Below, piece by piece: positions 1 to 11,467 of a stretch of 64,000 bases of DNA (positions within the stretch are counted from its first letter, which is position 1; each line of letters starts with the position of its first letter). The translations under genes and the position numbers were made by a program. The notes below the pieces were generated by a model. It worked only from the letters and a program-made list of their open reading frames with translations, was not told where the DNA came from and ran no database searches. Source of the DNA: Rhizopus arrhizus. Lineage: Eukaryota; Mucoromycota; Mucoromycetes; Mucorales; Rhizopodaceae. Location: the NCBI GenBank assembly GCA_024220505.1, contig JAKZZE010000013.1:1240001-1304000 (forward strand). The letters run 5' to 3'.

Positions 1-2622
1 ATCTTATATCTAGAGTACATTATGTTGTGTATACAACAAACATAAACATCATTAGTCTACTTCCTTGAAAGTTGGTCTTTCAATCAGTTGCCATTTAAGC
101 ACCATGCTTTTCAATATTTGTTTATATATTGCATGATAACGCTTTTACTTAAACCCACTTGGTTTCAATTCCTATAAGGGAGATGATGACACTCATCACT
201 CTTTTAAAAAATACTAGATGCATATCAAAGGAAACCCACTCTTTTTAGGATTCGTAAGGTTAGGTATAAAAATAAAGTTGATATGAAAAAGAGATTTCAC
301 ATGAAATAGGAAATAAATACCGTATGCAATTTTTTTGTCCTATTGGTTCACTGTCATCCATAAGGATCTGTTCAAAACAAACAAGAGAGGACTTTTAATA
401 TACAATGATATATGTTTTATGACTTCAAAATGATGATGGCGAATAGGTTTCCTTTGAATTGATATTATAAAAGTAAAAGAATGTTTAAAAAAAGCATCAA
501 AGTGGATAAAAAGGGGAAGCTTTGTGTAAAAGAGTGGTAAACAAACACAGTTAGGAACGCATACATTATCAAGCCCCCAATTTTCTACAAATACTCTTTC
601 TAAATTTTGAATAAAAAAAATCCCCTCTTTTTTTTTATTTTCCTTTTTTTTTCACATCTTATTCACTTTCTCAAGTTATGGCTTATTAATATCATCATCC
701 CAAGTATTCTTTGGTACAAACCATGCTCTACATCTGGCTATTCTCTCTCTACTTTTGGTTTGTGCAAGAAAAAGGAGCCTACAAGCCTGTTCTATCATCG
801 TCTTTCTTTTGTGTGTTAATCGCATTGGTTACAGTCAGCTACTGAACATGCAAATCTATTATTTATCTAATTTGGCTGATACTCCAAGTCTATATTCATC
901 GTTATTGGCTTCCTTTCCCTTCTTTAACTTTTCTATATCATATCCACAAACGTATATCGTTCACAGCACTATCAAACATTCAAGGATCGTGTTCTAGCCT
1001 TGTATTCATTCAAGTTTCAAATGGTAGCTTACTTTATAGCATCTGAACTCTTTTTATTAACATCTATCATAATAGCTCAAGAAATGCTTCTGCCTCTGCT
1101 TCTGTCTCTGTTATGACCTTCTTTGTACACTCAAACATTCTTTCCTTTTTCTGTAATAGTCCCTCTTTGATATGCTTTGGTTCTTTTTTTCTCTTCATTT
1201 TCTAAAAAGAAAAAAATAATTCTCTTGTGGGTTATCAGAATGGACTGATGATCTGTTGGCTCACGTAAGCTCAGCCTCTTGAAATGTGAATCCGATACAG
1301 CCATGACCATGTGCGTCTGTATACGGAAAGGAGTATCTTCTCCGGAATAGAGGGATCTTCTGCTGATCGTTTCAACGCAGACAGTGAATAGCCTTCAGTG
1401 AACAGAATTCTTTCGTAACTGTTGGACCATCCATTCCACTGATTCTTTTTTTTTTCTTGAAGGAAGAGAAAGGAGAAAAAAAGATGCAAGTATATATATA
1501 TTGCTGATGATACTCTTGTGGGGTAAGCTTTTTATTTACATTATGAAACACCAGTGTAAATATACTAACACTTTAATACAGAAATGTAATCCCATAATCG
1601 CTTCATGCTGCTTCTGATCATCTTTAACGAGTTGTTCTTGCTATGATCATGACTTGAAACAAGATACCAAGGTGCTGCCTTGTTCTTGTAATTATCTTGT
1701 CTAACTTGACCTGCAATGAATAATCCATGTAGGGTATCAAATCATATGCATGTAAATTCTTTTATCTTGTCTAATGTTTCTAATCTATTTATTTTATACA
1801 GTCTGTTGACTTGGAACACTTTGCAAAGCATAAAAGAGAAGATCAAAGAATTAATATTAGACAATAGTCTTGACTTTGCTCTACCTTTGAAAGTTTGGAT
1901 ATGCCCATTGGATAACTAGCTTCCACAGATTCCTCTATTTAACGATCGCTGCCATTCTATTGGGTCTTTTTTTTTTTTTTTTTTTTTTTTATACCTGGTC
2001 CTAAAGTCATGAAACTTATATCTCCTAATGTAAGCTCAATAGTGGGATAGTAGCTCTAAATGAACATGCTTACCTTGGACTAATGTTGCACTCTATCAAG
2101 ATAACCTACATGTCATTTAGCATCTAATACGTCTGTAGTTTCTTCTTATTCATTACAGTAAGCTATCATACAGTATTCTCTTGGGTCCTTCATGTTGCAT
2201 TGACCAAGAGGATAATGTAGTAAGCACCAGTACACATATATAGATGCTAATCATACTCATATCATCTTGTAAGATGTCTCCCTTTGTCCCATCAAGCTAT
2301 TGACTTGACAATGCTTACTGGACATGATGATTAGTCAAACAGAAGTAAGAAATAGAGGAAGTAGAGGAAGTAGAAGAAGAAAAGAAAAGAATTCATCTTA
2401 TAGAATCTATACAAGTGTACATTAGCTTTGCATCGATTAGCCTGATGATGCTTATAAGAAACAAAATGAAAAGAAAGAAGGAAAGGAAAGGAAAGAAAGA
2501 ACAAGAAACAATGAAGCATGATCACTTTCCGCAATGCGGATGATGATAATACATGTCGACGAGAAGGCTATCTTTGTCTAGATGGATATTGACTAGTTTA
2601 TTATGAGCCAAGTTAGAATCGT

Positions 2623-2668
<46 letters not shown>

Positions 2669-5537
2669 GACGAGATGGCATAGGACTACTGGTTTATAAA
2701 AACATAATGGATCACCCAAATAAGTACAACAGCTACTCTTAATAGAAACAAAGGGCACTAATTGATCGATTGACATCGATAGTCATGCATTGACTGCGGA
2801 TGATACATGCTTCATACAAAATAGATAGCATATCCCATTGATCAGAATGGAGATAATGTTATTTCGTATATAAATAAGCAGATAGTAGCATACACCCGAT
2901 TTGTAATGCTATAGCTATGTTTGTATAAGCAAAGAGGATTGGTATCAGCATTGCTAGCTATGATGAACAATGTATTAAATAATCGGGTCATTAAAGCCAA
3001 AAAAAAAAGTCAGGTTGTCCCAGCCATAAGATCATTACATAGTAAAGCAAAATGTAATTTAATGGTAAGGAAGTATAAAGTACTATAATAGGTAAGATAG
3101 GTGTATTGGCCTTATGTAAACATATAGGCTTCACTATCTTTCCTATCTTTCACCACTTCTATGATCTACAAGAAGGCTAGAAGCCACAGCATCACCTAGC
3201 TTTGTATATAAGCGTAATCTACGTTTAAAAGCCTGCAATTAAAATAGCATTTAGCTTTTTAAAAAAAGATACTAATAGCTATTAACCTTTTTGTTACTTG
3301 TCTAAAGCAAGTGAAGGGCTCATCTGTCCACAATAGTATCTTATCCTATGACTGAAAAAAAAAAAAAAAAAAAAAAGGCTCTATTGCCCTCATGCTCTTT
3401 AACATCCGTTGATTATGGCTCAAATCACAGCTCATGTACCTAATTACAGTATAAAGGGCTTTTGGATAGGTTGCTGATGTTATTACAAAGATGAGTGATA
3501 TCTGTGTCATCTTTATCATTCATTTTACAAAAAAGGAAAACAAAGGAAAAGTGAAAAAAGAAAGAAGATGCATACCAAAGAAGATAAAGAGAAGCAAAAT
3601 TCATCATAGTCAAGCTGCAATGACTTTAGCAGCTAACAGTATAAAAGCAAATATTTCTATGATGATCGTGTCAAGTTGTAGGTTTTTTGAGTGCAAGTAG
3701 AGAAAAAAAACAAGAGCTCTAAAAAAAGAAGCAAACATTGGTTGCCTTCATTTCAAAGGAATGAGCAACGTCTCTGGGATATAAAATATAAAAGAAAGCA
3801 ACCTTTTTCTTGATTGTGATGAATGGAAAAAAAAGTCAAATAGGAGAAATAAAATAAAAAATAAAGCAATTGTTTGACAAAAAATAGTATAGACCTTTCC
3901 TAACAAATAGAGACAGAGAGAAAGATAGTTATCAATCTTTTTTGGGGCTCTTTTATTCCTATGAGAAGTATGACTTTATGTAATCTAAGTATCCTTTTTT
4001 TTTATCACATCTTCTCATTCACTTACCCCTTTATACTAGATAGACTCTGTAAACAAGAACAAAGGTTGCTAAGCATAGCTTAGTAACACTCAAAAAAAAA
4101 ATTTTTTTTATGTTATATATGAGAAAGATCAAACGATTGTATACTAATCATGGATCTGAAACAGCCATCCACCTTCAAAAGATGGCTACCAAGTTGTGAC
4201 GTACATGATTCAAATGGATTGCTTTTCAAAACAAGACAGGCCTATACTTCTCACCAGAGTAATAAAGCAACCCATTTCCATTCTTTAATAAATATTCATA
4301 AAGCATACACACTAAATCCCCAGTGAGATACTATTATATGTAGATTAGGAAAATAATAGTCGAAAACAAGATGAGAATTATTCAATATACTGCTTTGCTC
4401 ACAAAAAAAAAACATTATTTATTGACCTTGTTGGTTACCTTGGACAGTAAGCTTTTCTACCATTTTTTCTTTTGCTTATTGTTAATGAATAAATAGTCAT
4501 CTTACCTTTTGATCATCTACGTTTTGCTTCAAACCATCCGTAATACTTCAAAAGGCAATATGATGCACGAATTAAGATGAATTCTCACCTAGTACTCGAT
4601 AAGGTAGTTGTAAAGAGTAGAGAGTAAAGACTGACGTCATCAGTGTCCATTAGGATATTTGAACAGTATATCTTTTTGTGCTGTATGCTTTTAAAAGAAC
4701 TTTGGATCCTTTCTTATAGATAACCTAGCTTTATTTTATTCTTTTAAAATCATGTCATATTCTTCGATAGAATCATCACAGGAGTTGTTAAATATAAGCA
4801 AAAGGGGTAAAGTCTACCTAATTTTTTGCTTCTGTTTTTGTTTCCTTTTCCTTTTCATTTAGTTTCAAGAAGGTGACACAAGAAATCCCATTTTGTGTAA
4901 AGCTTGCTAAACAATAAACTATACAAAGTTTACTTTTTTTTTTTTTTTATATATAAAGTTTATTGTTGTATATCAAGAGCGTCGATGCTAATAGAATGAT
5001 TGTCAATACTAATCAAATAGCCTTCAAGACTATATTAACCGATTACTTTGTTTATTTTCTTTAAAAAGAAAAAACTTTTTTTTTTTTTTTTTTACATAGC
5101 AAATTACACACAGAGATCGATCCTTTATTTTATTTTGTTCTTTCTCTCTCTTACTTTTACTATCTTTTATAAAAGTAAATGCCACAAAAGTCTCATGAAG
5201 CTGTTTGCATGAAATGATAAATGGCTTTGTGTTGCAAAAGGGGGAGTAATAGCAAGGAATACAGCCTGGTTGATTGATTGACTGTGGCTGTTTGAAATCA
5301 TGACAACTTCATGTGAAAGAGATGAGCAAATCAAAGGATGGGGCCTCATTTTCTTAATGACTGCTTCTTTCGTGGGTAAACGGGACTTGGAATTGTTAAT
5401 GAGTAAACAAAAAAAGAAAAAAAAAAAAAGATGGGGGACTCATTGAGTAACAACAAAAAAAAAAAGTATTTAAAGCAGCTTTTTGTTGTCAAGCTTTTCT
5501 TTTTCTTTTCTTTCCTTCACTACTTCTCTTCTCTAAA
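1..5537. other. long gene-poor AT-rich stretch
   Basis: I see no gene here that I can support. The region has many A/T homopolymer tracts, including about 40 T at 2626-2665, and only short, low-complexity open frames. A minus-strand frame at about 1271-1455 has somewhat protein-like composition, but it has no recognisable domain or splice partner. No tRNA-like cloverleaf or rRNA was noticed by eye. The stretch could contain UTRs or long non-coding transcripts, which cannot be judged from sequence alone. Confidence 0.5.
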
Positions 5538-5774
5538 ATGAATGGTAAAAGCATCTTTATATCAAATGGTTCTCTATTTTTGCTACTACTTTCATGGTCT
5601 TTCTTGATCTCTTTTATGATTCATGACGCTGACTTTTTTGATACTTTATCTGCTTGCTCTATTGGTACTGCAAAACAAAAGCTGTGCATTTTGGTGTGTT
5701 CTTGTTCTCTCTCTTTCTCTTTCTCTCTTGTAAATATGTACTGCAAAAATGGTTTGTCTTGCCTCTTCTCTTAA
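5538..5774 (+). CDS. small hydrophobic/secreted-like ORF, possibly interrupted
   Basis: This 78-residue open frame starts at an ATG just after a CT-rich leader, with a TATTTAAA-like element about 65 bp upstream. That arrangement resembles a real fungal promoter. The N-terminal third is hydrophobic (residues about 10-28, rich in L, F, S and I) and could be a signal peptide or membrane anchor. The rest is rich in Cys and Ser. The last 10 codons lie inside the left arm of the hairpin at 5745-6014, so the original 3' end may have been altered by the inverted duplication. I do not recognise the protein. It may be a small secreted protein or a chance frame. Confidence 0.3.
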   Translation: MNGKSIFISNGSLFLLLLSWSFLISFMIHDADFFDTLSACSIGTAKQKLCILVCSCSLSFSFSLVNMYCKNGLSCLFS

Positions 5775-6014
5775 AATATCTTTTTTTACATCAAGAGCTC
5801 TTGGCCTGATAGTCTGGTACCTTGAAGCATTAGGTAAGTAAACAGCTCAAGAAGCAACAATTCGGTCAGCCTTAAGCTACAGCGTGAATACTGCAAACTG
5901 TTTGCTACTTGAGCTGTTTACTTACCTAATGCTTCAAGGTACCAGACTATCAGGCCAAGAGCTCTTGATGTAAAAAAAGATATTTTAAGAGAAGAGGCAA
6001 GACAAACCATTTTT
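5745..6014. repeat. long inverted repeat (hairpin), ~113-bp arms
   Basis: The left arm (5745-5857) and right arm (5902-6014) are almost perfect reverse complements, separated by about 44 bp. The only differences I see are one A/T change near the inner end and a small A-run difference at the loop edge. The outer boundary is sharp: complementarity stops at 5744/6015. No TA or other target duplication is obvious at the outer ends. This could be a foldback element, or a local inverted duplication made when the adjacent LINE fragment (from 6059) inserted. Its transcript would form a long double-stranded RNA hairpin. Confidence 0.9.
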
Positions 6015-6058
6015 AGAGGTTCAAAAAAAAATCGACAAGGATTTTATTGGTCGAGTGA

Positions 6059-7195
6059 TCCGCTACTCTTTGTGATTTTATTCGCTATCTTCGCACTCGT
6101 CCTCTTGACCTCCTGGCACTTCAAGAAACGCATGCGTCAACTATTTCTTTACAAGAAACATTCCACCTACAATTTCAAGCTATTGATAGCCTCTGGTCTC
6201 CTCATTATGGCCTGGTATGTTTCTCTCCACTGCTCTCATTTTCCGACACAGTATATAGTCCTTGTGGTCGAATCATTACCACTAAGGTCTCACATGCACA
6301 GGACGCTTTTGCTCCTGTTTATGTTACTGTGATGTACGCTCCTGCCAACCGACGAGATCGATTCTTGTTCTTGGACAATTTGGCTCAAAACCGTGCTCCT
6401 TTGCTCCCTATTTGTAATCATCGTCATATTCTGCTCGGTGATTTTAATTATACATATGCCACTCATCTCTCTTCTAGCCCTCCACGCTACTCTTTGAATG
6501 TGTTCGATGCCACAGGTTCATACCCCCATCTCGTTGTCATATCCGCTGCGGGTTTCTCCAGCAAGCGATTTCGCAATACGGCATTCAACAAAGAGGAAAA
6601 TGACCCTTTCTACACCCATCCTTGCCAATCATGGGCAGAGAGTACCAAATTTTATACTCCGGATTCCATTGCCATTCACATGGACAAAGACCCTTTAGAT
6701 AAAATGGTTGCTCTGTGCCATGTTTTCTTCATGCAGGAAAGGAATATTATGCTTCTCGAAAAGTATAATGATACTTCGATACAAGCTATTTACAAGGTCG
6801 CCCTTGACATTTGCTCCACTGACACAGACAAAATGGCAAAGCTGACCGCAGATGTACAGTCATTTTGCGATACCGTTGAATGCCAATTTCAAAAGGTTTT
6901 GAATGAAAACAATGAGAAACATCAATTAAAATATGCCGAAGATGCTGTACATTTTGTACGCCAATTCAAACGTAAATGCCTACCATCAACGGATGAATGT
7001 GCAGTCACCCCTATTGAAAATGTCTGCGAACAACAAGAAAGTGAAGACTTAGTTTTTGTTAAGGAGAAGAAGAGAACCAATGCTGGACGCTTCAACTGGG
7101 CAAATTGCTACATCGAGGGCAGGATTGAAGGTCTTTTTCAACGATATAGTAGCCATGCAACGCTACGAAAAGCATTTGAAAGAGAAACTCTATGA
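6059..7195 (+). pseudogene. LINE ORF2 apurinic-endonuclease fragment fused in frame to an unidentified ORF
   Basis: An uninterrupted frame follows the stop at 6056. Its first part is the endonuclease domain of a LINE ORF2: LDLLALQETHAS (LALQET motif), then TVMYAPANRRDRF and HILLGDFNYTYA (GDFN motif with the metal-binding Asp/Asn). There is no start codon or ORF1 before it, so it is 5' truncated. After about 6480 the protein no longer resembles an endonuclease. It becomes a charged sequence with Cys/His residues (DSIAIHMDKDPL, FCDTVECQFQ) that I do not recognise, running to the stop at 7195. An overlapping frame from 7056 to 7259 also looks protein-like, so a frameshift near the end is possible. 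This is a chimeric relic, not an intact retrotransposon. Confidence 0.7.
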
Positions 7196-8199
7196 TTCCC
7201 CATTTGAAAGCCAAAAAAAGTCTAAAATTACCCCACCCAAACTAATCTCTTTTTTCTAACTAATGATTATGGTAATAAAACCTGTATGCTTATTTTTTTT
7301 TATGTCTTATATGAGCTTATATTATAATTTATTTGTAATTCAGTATGCAATTTACATGTTTCAATATTTAAAGGATTTGGAGGACCTAGATCCTAAAATA
7401 TACGAAATTTTTTCACAAAGAGTGCGAAAGGTTTCTGAAAAAGGTGTACCTAAACATGTAAATTATTTGCCAATTTATACATAAACCTAAAGTACAATTG
7501 TCTTTATACAAGCATAACAAAATTAAAGAAACAAAATAATCTTTTTAAAAAGGATAGAAAGTAATTTAATAAGTCCAGTAAGCAGCTGTAATCTATTGTA
7601 TATAGTTTAGAATAAGATTATTTTACTTTTAAACGAGCTCGTTCCATGATGTTGTTCTTTACAGGGCTCCTCTCATGAACTTTTTTTTCAACTTTTAACT
7701 TGTTCTTTTCTATATTTACGTGTTACCAAGCAATAAAAAATATAGGATTAGAGGGTAAGCCAAATGCTTCAAGTAAAAAAAGAAAAAAAAAAAGAGAGAT
7801 GATCATCTTTACCTAAAGAAGTATAAGTTTTTCTTTCTTATCAAACGCTAATGTATAAATAAACTACTCTTTGCAACCTTTGTATTTGTCTTATCCTTTA
7901 AGCTTAAAAAAGAGTGTTTCAGAATGACAGTATTCATCTTGGGTGGTACAATAAAGGCAATTTTTGTAAAGTCAAAGCTCATACGATTAAAGAATTTTTA
8001 TTTATAAATAAATTTATAAAACAACCCAAATGAGCACATAATACTTGCGTATTGAATTGCCCGTGCCAGGTCTAGAAAGTTGCAAATTGTACGAAAAAAC
8101 CTTTTGATGGTCAAAAAGGTAAAAAAGAGAAAGAAAGGAAGATGAAGGGGGAAGCTGTATCACAAAATACTAGATTAAGAGTTGCATAATCAAAGCTCA
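7196..8199. other. intergenic, AT-rich
   Basis: No supported gene. A frame at about 7350-7484 (LKDLEDLDPKIYEIFSQRV) reads like part of a protein but has no start context or neighbour exon. It may be a leftover of the element upstream. Confidence 0.4.
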
Positions 8200-8201
8200 T
8201 A

Positions 8202-8265
8202 CAGTGCGACTGGTAAATTTTGTCACTTTATGCAAAATAAATGTCGTTGAGCCAAAAACAAATGG
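8202..8265 (+). repeat. left terminal inverted repeat (64 bp)
   Basis: The repeat starts CAGTGCGACTGG directly after TA at 8200-8201 and ends ...AACAAATGG at 8265. It matches the reverse complement of 12361-12424 at 62 of 64 positions by eye. The upstream ATG of LINE ORF1 (8241) lies inside it. Confidence 0.85.
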
Positions 8266-9578
8266 AAGTTCTTTCGCGGATTTATACGGTACACACACTA
8301 CGAACAACAGTAAAACATCAAAGAACGTCAATTATGCCTCCAGACTTTGCTATATCTGATAATAATAGCAACAATAACATATCTAATATTAGTAATATCC
8401 TATCACAGGATGAAGTTGATTACTTACTTTCTCATTTCGAGACCCATCGCAAATCTCTGAGATGTCCTAATTGCGAGAAAAAGGGTATTTTCCTCCGAAA
8501 CGGCTCTACTAAATCTGAGCCTCCACAACCTATTTTCCGTTGCAATGGTTGCGGCAGTAGCTTCCGAGCCAAAACTATGTTGAACATTGTGAATTCTACG
8601 CAGTCTACTCCTGCAAACACACAAACATCAATGAATCCTGAATTTTCTGGATCTTTCCAAGATGCTACGTCATCCCAAGTGACACAAACCAACAGCAACC
8701 AAAATGATTCACAGTCTCTCCTTAACATGATTCAATTATTAACAAAAGAATTAGCTTCCGCAAGAACTGAAATTGAACGACTTCGAGCCCAGACAGCACA
8801 TCTCCAGGAACAACTAAATCAACAGAATGCTACCTCGAATACTACAAATCCCTTAAACCCATCAGATTTCCCTCCTCTTCGCAACACCGCAGCAACACTT
8901 TTACACTCAACTCCATCGCACTAACCTGAAAAACTTCAGCAAATTAAAGACCAACTGACCGCCCAACAACAACAACGACGCCTACAACGACAAGAAGCTG
9001 CCGCACGTCTGTTACAGCCATCCTCTACCAACCAAGGATTTAAATATATCTACTTTCCTACGAAGGCTAGAGTACCTATTGGACAGATACGATCCCGCTT
9101 GTGCAAATTGGATATCAACAATAACCGCATCATTGACATACATTACCCTGATCGTAACATTGTCGCCCTTTTGATCCACAATGATTACGAAGACGAACTA
9201 CGAAAACAACTACAATGCTTCAAAGTAACCATCAAAGAGGACTTTAATCCTTGTGATCCCCAAGTGCTTCGTGATCCAAAATATGCTGACCACACCCCTG
9301 CAGAGCGAGAAAATCTTGCTTTTATGCATCACTGTAACCGCGTTGAAAGAGCTCTGCAATGCATTCGAGCCCCAGTCAAGTTTGCCGTTGCCAGATACTT
9401 TTATTCGAAGGGCTGGATCAGCAAACAGCTCTTACAAGAAACTCTGCCAGCACGAACAATAAACAGACAACAAGATATAGACATATTCTTTTCCGATGAT
9501 GACCATATGAACATCTTTGAAGAAACTAAGGACATGAACCAAACTACGACTCCTATGGAAGATAAAGCCTCCATATGA
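8241..9578 (+). pseudogene. LINE ORF1 (zinc-ribbon nucleic-acid-binding protein) with one in-frame stop
   Basis: One reading frame runs from 8241 to the TGA at 9576-9578, broken only by a TAA at 8922-8924. Before the stop there is a zinc-ribbon of the CxxC...CxxC type (RCPNCEKKGIF ... IFRCNGCGSSF), then Gln/Asn-rich sequence and a leucine-type coiled coil (ELASARTEIERLRAQTAHLQ). After it there is a Gln/Arg-rich linker and a globular part (FPTKARVPIGQIRSRLCKLD). This order fits the ORF1 protein of Mucoromycota LINEs. The first ATG (8241) lies within the 64-bp terminal repeat. The ATG at 8334 (MPPDFAISDNNS) may be the original start. The stop makes the copy inactive unless it is read through. 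Confidence 0.7.
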
Positions 9579-9885
9579 GTCCAATCAATATTACTTTCTT
9601 CAACGCCACTGACCTAGCAAAACAGGCCATATCACCAATACTCCATCTTTCCCAATCTTCCTCGGTTCTTCTTATTACTGAAACTTGGCTTTTGCCACCC
9701 AACGAATGCCCTACTCACTGGAAACAATTTCACACATATGGCATCAAAACACAACCCCTAGCCACTAAGGGGCATCAAGGTATCAGTCTCCTTATTAACC
9801 CAACCTGCCCATATCATGTTCATCACCTACCGAACGACAGCACGTCGGTTTCACAATACAAACTCTCTTTCATTATCGCAGATAA
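9575..9885 (+). pseudogene. LINE ORF2, 5' part of endonuclease domain, truncated
   Basis: The ATG at 9575-9577 overlaps the ORF1 stop TGA (9576-9578) as ATGA. The protein begins with the first strand of an AP-endonuclease fold (INITFFNATDLAK), followed by LLITETWLLPP, where ITET corresponds to the LxQET metal-binding Glu, and a GISLLINP strand. Similarity ends at about 9880 after YKLSFIIAD. The frame then reads out of phase into the next relic and stops at 9973. The rest of ORF2 (catalytic core of the endonuclease and all of the reverse transcriptase) is missing here. Confidence 0.7.
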
Positions 9886-11060
9886 CAGCCACAAACCCCT
9901 CACCAACAGCATCAGACTACCTACCAGCAGCCTCAGGCTCCCCACTAGCAACCTCTTCAAACAGCCCAGATGACTTGCAAAGTTTTCTAGAGTATAATGA
10001 AGAACTTGAAGATGAGTAAGTCTGTCCTAGTTGTAGTTCTGTAAACAGTGCTAAGTAAGTTTTTTGTAGTTTGTTGAGTATGCATATCATAGATTTAAGT
10101 GATCCTGTGACCTTATATGTGTTGAAGCAAACTCTCAGCAAAGACACTTATGATAAAATTAAGAATGATTGTGCCCTCAAGGTTTATCCCCTTGCCAAAG
10201 AATGTAGGCATCTCTTAGAAAGGATAGCTGATTGTCCACCCGCTCTTTCCTCAATTAGAAAATTGCTTATGGATTATATAGAGTTTTCTAACAATAATAA
10301 CTTTGACCCTTACCTTCACAACGATTATGAATTTATTCATGACACTGTATTTCATTTGTAAGTTTTATTTAGAGTTGTTTACCTTTTATATTTAATACTA
10401 ATTCGCTCTGATTATCCATTCTCCTAGCTTAAAATTATGTGAAAGCCCAATGAACCCTCTCTCTCAAAAGTTGAGATAACGCACCGTTGCTACTTGGACT
10501 TCATTTCCAATAATTAATTTGCTTTTTTTTTACAATTCCAAGACATAATCGAATTTAAATGGTAATTATCAGTTTTTTCCTACATTTGCTATCTGACTCA
10601 TGTTATCACTTAGAATTGAAGTTCTTCATTTGGATTTAGACAACAGCAAGATTGACGGATTGGCAATTGAAAGAAAAAACAAGTCAATAATCATTATTAT
10701 AGAGTTTGCAGGAGGCTCTAACACACACACAGAAACAAAATTGGAAAGTGATTGTATCAAAATTTACAAAAATACAATTAAAAGTTTAAAAAAAGATGCC
10801 AAAAAAAAGCGTCTGTATACAGTTCTTTATTACAGTAAGTAAAAATACTATATTAATAAAATCCAAATGTATGACTAAAATTGCAATAAATAGATAATAC
10901 TATTTTCTTTGAAAGCTTGACAATCCACAATCAACATTATGTAAGAAAAAGGCATTTAGAATTATCCATGCCTCAAAACCCCAGAAATCTCAAATCGTTT
11001 GCTGCCCTCCTGCCAACGGTGCTTTCTTGGCGTCAAGCTATTATCGATTCAGTCGAGTAA
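9886..11060 (+). pseudogene. decayed spliced gene, PD-(D/E)XK-like family expanded in Mucoromycota
   Basis: The exons can be rebuilt: ~9886-10015 (Pro/Ser-rich, then SFLEYNEELED), 10070-10358 (LLSMHIIDLSDP...), ~10431-10562, ~10612-10836, and a likely last piece ending at 11060 (LPTVLSWRQAIIDSVE). The introns 10016-10069 and 10359-10430 have GT/AG ends, and the second has a perfect TACTAAT branch site. The motif KIDGLAIERKNKSIIIIIEFAGG (given here as KIDGLAI, then IIEFAGG) fits a D...ExA nuclease-like core. Three lesions are visible: TAA in the third exon (LSQKLR*), a T-run one base too short near 10512-10520, and a TG|A stop across the next junction. The N-terminus is lost at the LINE junction. 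The family assignment is by recollection only. Confidence 0.5.
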
Positions 11061-11467
11061 ATTTTTTTACTTTTTTTAATTTTCTCATTAATAATAATAT
11101 CTCTTTAAAAAATGCTATTCACTTTAAGAAAAGCTGTATTATGTGTGTGTGTGTGTGTTTTTAGTTTGACAACCATATTTGCCTAAATGGACATTATGGT
11201 TTTTGGAAAGGGACGATATGAATTTTCAAAAGCGACAATTATTTTTGCCCAAACTGAAAACTAGATTTTAATAATTGCCATTTGTTTTTGTTTAAACATG
11301 ATATTTTATTTATTTATGATCCATTTGAGCGCTAAAATATACAACAAATAAGTGTCCGCCCGGACCAGTTCAATCCGTTTGGAAGTGAGTGCTAAGAAAA
11401 AACCCCTTATGGGAACAAGGGTAAAAAATGAGAAAGGAAAGTAGGATGCATAGAGAGACATACGAAG

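Noticed and set aside
5745..6014. Hairpin as a transcription terminator or CRISPR-like repeat
   Set aside because: The arms are far too long for a terminator, only two copies exist, and the setting is eukaryotic. An inverted duplication explains it better.
11143..11160. TG dinucleotide run as a functional element
   Set aside because: A plain microsatellite within a pseudogene region. Nothing suggests a role.
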